Positions 6,361-8,707 of a stretch of DNA of 8,707 bases are shown here, piece after piece. The DNA is from an uncultured Coprococcus sp. (GTDB taxonomy: Bacteria > Bacillota_A > Clostridia > Lachnospirales > Lachnospiraceae). The stretch covers positions 1 through 8,707 of the forward strand of contig CAAGAB010000021.1 in NCBI GenBank assembly GCA_900767685.1. The letters are read 5' to 3'. A program made the position numbers and the translations under genes. Under the pieces are notes generated by a model. It worked only from the letters and a program-made list of their open reading frames with translations, was not told where the DNA came from and did not search any database. Each line of letters starts with the position of its first letter. Positions within the stretch are counted from its first letter, which is position 1.

Positions 6361-7427
6361 CTGTTCGTCTCCTCCCCGTAGAACACCTTTCTCGGATCAT
6401 CGCCGTCTGTGACAGTCCTGAGTTCTGTTCTAATCTCGACCCCCGCTTCATTTGCCGAGGTTCTTTTCCAGCTTTCAAGCATCTTATCACGTATCTGTTC
6501 AGCCGTTGACATATCTGTCATATACATAAGCACAGCAAAATTGCCTTTTGAGATTTCTGCGGTTACATGGTTAGACTTCATGCTGCCCTTTATGAAATCC
6601 ATTATCCCGAATATCTCATCTCTTGAAAAATAACGATCTCCCATCTGAACACTTATGAACAAGAAAGTAATCGGATAAAGCTCCGGATCTGTCGATTTTG
6701 AGAGCAGTGAGTCCACAACCTCCATATCGTAATATCTATCTGATCTTTTATCTGCAGGCTCAATATCCTTCTGCCTTAACTCTTCCTCATAACTTTCTGT
6801 AAATCTCTCATATTCATCGAATTTCTCATTTCTCGCTGCAAGTTCTGCTTCAAGTCTTCCGACTTTTCTGCCCATATGTCCTATCCTGCCGGCAAATTCT
6901 ATCACCATACCGCCAAGGATGAGGAAAACTGCTATCACAGCTATTACGATATAGAATTCAAAATCATTCACTCCGTATGCCGAGAGCACATACGACCTGT
7001 CAGCATATATCCCGACAACGTAACCAGATCCAACGATAGCTGTCGCACTGACTATTCCCTTCTGCTTGCTCATATATTCGTCCAGACCTGATGCAGTCAT
7101 GTTAGACAGTTCCGCCGTGGTTGCCGCATCCTTAACAAATATGATATCATCCCCTTTTATAAGGAACACCCATTCCGAACCGGATACATCAACTACTTCA
7201 TTTATGACTGACTCCATATCTTTCTCGCTCAAACCTTCCAGTCTCTCAGCAAAAATAGATACCGTCTGCAGCTGGTCGTCCTTATACGCTGAAAGGATGT
7301 TGTCTCTATTGGTCTTCATGTGATAACCATAGTATATGGTTTCCAGAGCTATCATGAACAGAACAACAGCAAAAGCTGCCACTACTCGTCCTCTATATGT
7401 CTTATTCTTTTCAGCTTTCCTGCTCAT
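6357..7427 (-). CDS. Two-TM membrane protein with coiled coil and degenerate GGDEF domain (356 aa)
   Basis: Numbered from ATG 7427: TM1 at about 15-35, an extracytoplasmic domain of about 120 residues (36-156, possibly a single Cache/PAS-like sensor), TM2 at about 158-178, a charged coiled coil at 186-222 (GRLEAELAARNEKFDEYERF) and a C-terminal domain at about 230-345. The last domain follows the GGDEF layout: DRYYDMEVVDSLLS fits the DxLTGLxNR start, YPITFLFISVQ the metal-site strand, and EISKGNFAVLMYMTDMSTAEQI the GGDEF strand and next helix. The motif itself is SKGNF (293-297), the metal-site Asp is missing, and no RxxD precedes it, so cyclase activity and classical I-site binding are not expected. 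It overlaps the glycosyltransferase by 17 bases, has AAGGAG (7441-7436, 8-base spacer), and shares ATGA with the PTPS-like gene. A receptor or scaffold that gates the glycosyltransferase is the likely job (inference). Confidence 0.8.
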   Translation of the reverse strand: MSRKAEKNKTYRGRVVAAFAVVLFMIALETIYYGYHMKTNRDNILSAYKDDQLQTVSIFAERLEGLSEKDMESVINEVVDVSGSEWVFLIKGDDIIFVKDAATTAELSNMTASGLDEYMSKQKGIVSATAIVGSGYVVGIYADRSYVLSAYGVNDFEFYIVIAVIAVFLILGGMVIEFAGRIGHMGRKVGRLEAELAARNEKFDEYERFTESYEEELRQKDIEPADKRSDRYYDMEVVDSLLSKSTDPELYPITFLFISVQMGDRYFSRDEIFGIMDFIKGSMKSNHVTAEISKGNFAVLMYMTDMSTAEQIRDKMLESWKRTSANEAGVEIRTELRTVTDGDDPRKVFYGEETNR

Positions 7428-8707
7428 GACATTTTCTCCTTCCTGTCACCTTGTACACCAATCTTCCAAGCCAGCGGAAGTCATGCTTTATGATGCTCCA
7501 CGCCGTCTGTCTCTCCTCGCTGAAATTCTGCATTTTCCAGCTTCCCTTAGACTTCATGGAGTTGATTATTCCTGCAAATCTAAACCAGAACACGACAAAG
7601 TTGTACAGAGGAAGCAGGAATACAAGATACCATTTTCTCATGTAATATCTTCTGAGCTGTTTAAACTGACTCAGAAACAAACTTATGCATATATACAGCA
7701 GTGTTGTGGTAAAAACATACAGAAGATACATGATTATGACTGAATCTATGATGAGCGTAAACGGATAATCCTGGAATATACCAAGGCATATCAGCGCAAA
7801 GTACCATATCATACGCGGGAATGCAAATGTATGATCGAACATAACCAATCTCACAATGAAGTCAGAGAAGAATCCGCGCACGGCGTTCATCCTGTTCTTC
7901 ATGAACATGTGAACAACCTCTATCTCTCCCCTCTGCCATCTCTGTCTCTGTATATATAGTCTGTTCATATCCTCTATCGGATCGACATAGAATATTGCTT
8001 CACTGCACAAAGCTACCTTGTCTCCGAGCACATCCCTTATCTGAAACGTTACATGCGTATCCTCGCACACGGTATCCGTGTTGTACATATTTGTCTTCAT
8101 GATGGTCGAACGTCTGAACGCTGAGAAAGCACCTGACAAAGTGAATATATTGTTGAACTCCGACTGGAAATTCCTGCCAGCGAGAAACGCCTGACAGTAT
8201 TCAAAGAATTCCAGTTTTCTAAGCAGTCTGAGTCCAAATCTGTCAGTATCATCGACCATTTCAGGGTTGGTCATGATCGTTCCGGTCATGCAGTCGATGT
8301 CAGGATTTCTCTCGAATTTGGTCACCATATTCCTGATGGCATCCCTCTGAAGCACACCATCGCTGTCTATGTGTATGATATATTTGCCGTAGCTGTTGAA
8401 AAGTCCCAGATTGAGAGCCTTTGATTTTCCCTGTCTTGAATTTACCCAGTTCATTGTAAGATCAGGAAATTCCTCCTGACATTTGCAGAATACGTCAAAG
8501 CTCCTGTCCGTGCTCATATTATTTACAACAAGTATATATATCTTGCTGTTTGGATAGCTTGACGCATCTATAGAGCTTATACATCTGTGAAGGCTGTGCT
8601 CCTGATTGTATACAGGTATGATAAGTGTTATCTCCGGTGAGAAGTTGATCGCATTCTCCTTCCTTGACACAAGCTTCTTCTTTATCAGTATGAAGAAATT
8701 GCATATA
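7411..8707 (-). CDS. Membrane family-2 glycosyltransferase, exosortase-G-associated type, 5' end beyond the window
   Basis: Processive-type glycosyltransferase predicted to make or extend a surface polysaccharide from nucleotide sugars at the membrane. The frame is open to the right edge, and the codons before GTG 8670 encode a hydrophobic then basic stretch (ICNFFILIKKKL), so the true start and an N-terminal TM lie outside; the GTG lacks a good ribosome site. Numbered from that GTG: TLIIPVYNQE (15-24, GT-A start), VVNNMSTD (48-55), QGKSKALNLGL (80-90), DSD (102-104, metal and sugar nucleotide), CED (202-204, general base) and QRQRW (241-245, the QxxRW motif of cellulose and hyaluronan synthase-like enzymes). 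Membrane segments follow at about 283-299, 305-332 and 348-370. No PilZ domain is seen, so c-di-GMP control would need a partner protein. From memory it fits TIGR03111, glycosyltransferases beside the exosortase homologue XrtG. Confidence 0.92.
   Translation of the reverse strand, partial: ICNFFILIKKKLVSRKENAINFSPEITLIIPVYNQEHSLHRCISSIDASSYPNSKIYILVVNNMSTDRSFDVFCKCQEEFPDLTMNWVNSRQGKSKALNLGLFNSYGKYIIHIDSDGVLQRDAIRNMVTKFERNPDIDCMTGTIMTNPEMVDDTDRFGLRLLRKLEFFEYCQAFLAGRNFQSEFNNIFTLSGAFSAFRRSTIMKTNMYNTDTVCEDTHVTFQIRDVLGDKVALCSEAIFYVDPIEDMNRLYIQRQRWQRGEIEVVHMFMKNRMNAVRGFFSDFIVRLVMFDHTFAFPRMIWYFALICLGIFQDYPFTLIIDSVIIMYLLYVFTTTLLYICISLFLSQFKQLRRYYMRKWYLVFLLPLYNFVVFWFRFAGIINSMKSKGSWKMQNFSEERQTAWSIIKHDFRWLGRLVYKVTGRRKCHEQES

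Noticed and set aside
5899..6381. 160-codon plus-strand frame opposite the PTPS-like gene
   Set aside because: The minus-strand frame has clear family motifs, a ribosome site and an ATGA overlap with its neighbour; this frame has none.
7336..7743. 135-codon plus-strand frame opposite the 3' end of the glycosyltransferase
   Set aside because: It lies over the real gene's TM and tail codons and shows no domain or ribosome site.
8668..8670. GTG at 8670 as the true glycosyltransferase start
   Set aside because: The frame stays open to the window edge with a hydrophobic-basic stretch typical of the end of an N-terminal TM, and no good ribosome site precedes the GTG.
1..8707. CRISPR array, tRNA or rRNA gene, insertion sequence
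   Set aside because: No repeated spacer pattern, no tRNA-like cloverleaf, no rRNA stretch and no transposase or terminal repeats were seen on either strand.

Overview
The window suggests a Gram-positive, AT-leaning Firmicute, most likely a gut or rumen Lachnospiraceae relative. This is an inference from strong GGAGG-type ribosome sites, tightly packed genes, the protein styles (a FtsX/MacB permease with a large outer domain, a Cys-type lipoprotein sugar-binding protein) and roughly 35-48% GC in hand-counted lines. All eight genes read on the minus strand, so gene order below is right to left. Two are cut by the window edges.

Region A (8707 to 5902): a membrane family-2 glycosyltransferase cut at its 5' end, a two-TM protein with a coiled coil and a degenerate GGDEF domain, and a small protein related to 6-pyruvoyl-tetrahydropterin synthase (PTPS). 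The first two overlap by 17 bases and the second and third share an ATGA. The glycosyltransferase and PTPS-like protein look like the pair known from neighbourhoods of the Gram-positive exosortase homologue XrtG (from memory, families TIGR03111 and TIGR03112; XrtG is TIGR03110). XrtG itself is not in the window.

Region B (5905 to 3061): a promoter-like stretch, a membrane diguanylate cyclase with a large extracytoplasmic sensor and an intact GGDEF motif, then 15 bases later a sugar-type solute-binding lipoprotein with no transporter genes beside it. These two genes look more AT-rich than their flanks. A working model is that the lipoprotein and cyclase form an outside-facing sensor that makes c-di-GMP, which acts on the polysaccharide machinery of region A through the pseudo-GGDEF and/or PTPS-like proteins.

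Region C (3060 to 1): a TetR-family regulator with its own strong promoter, a 280-base regulatory gap, then an ABC ATPase and a FtsX-type permease cut by the left edge. Three near-identical 15-base inverted repeats (consensus on the minus strand CATAACrGTGTTAyk) lie two in the tetR promoter and one before the ABC genes, so the regulator very probably controls itself and the transporter.

No RNA gene, CRISPR array, insertion sequence or convincing intrinsic terminator was found.
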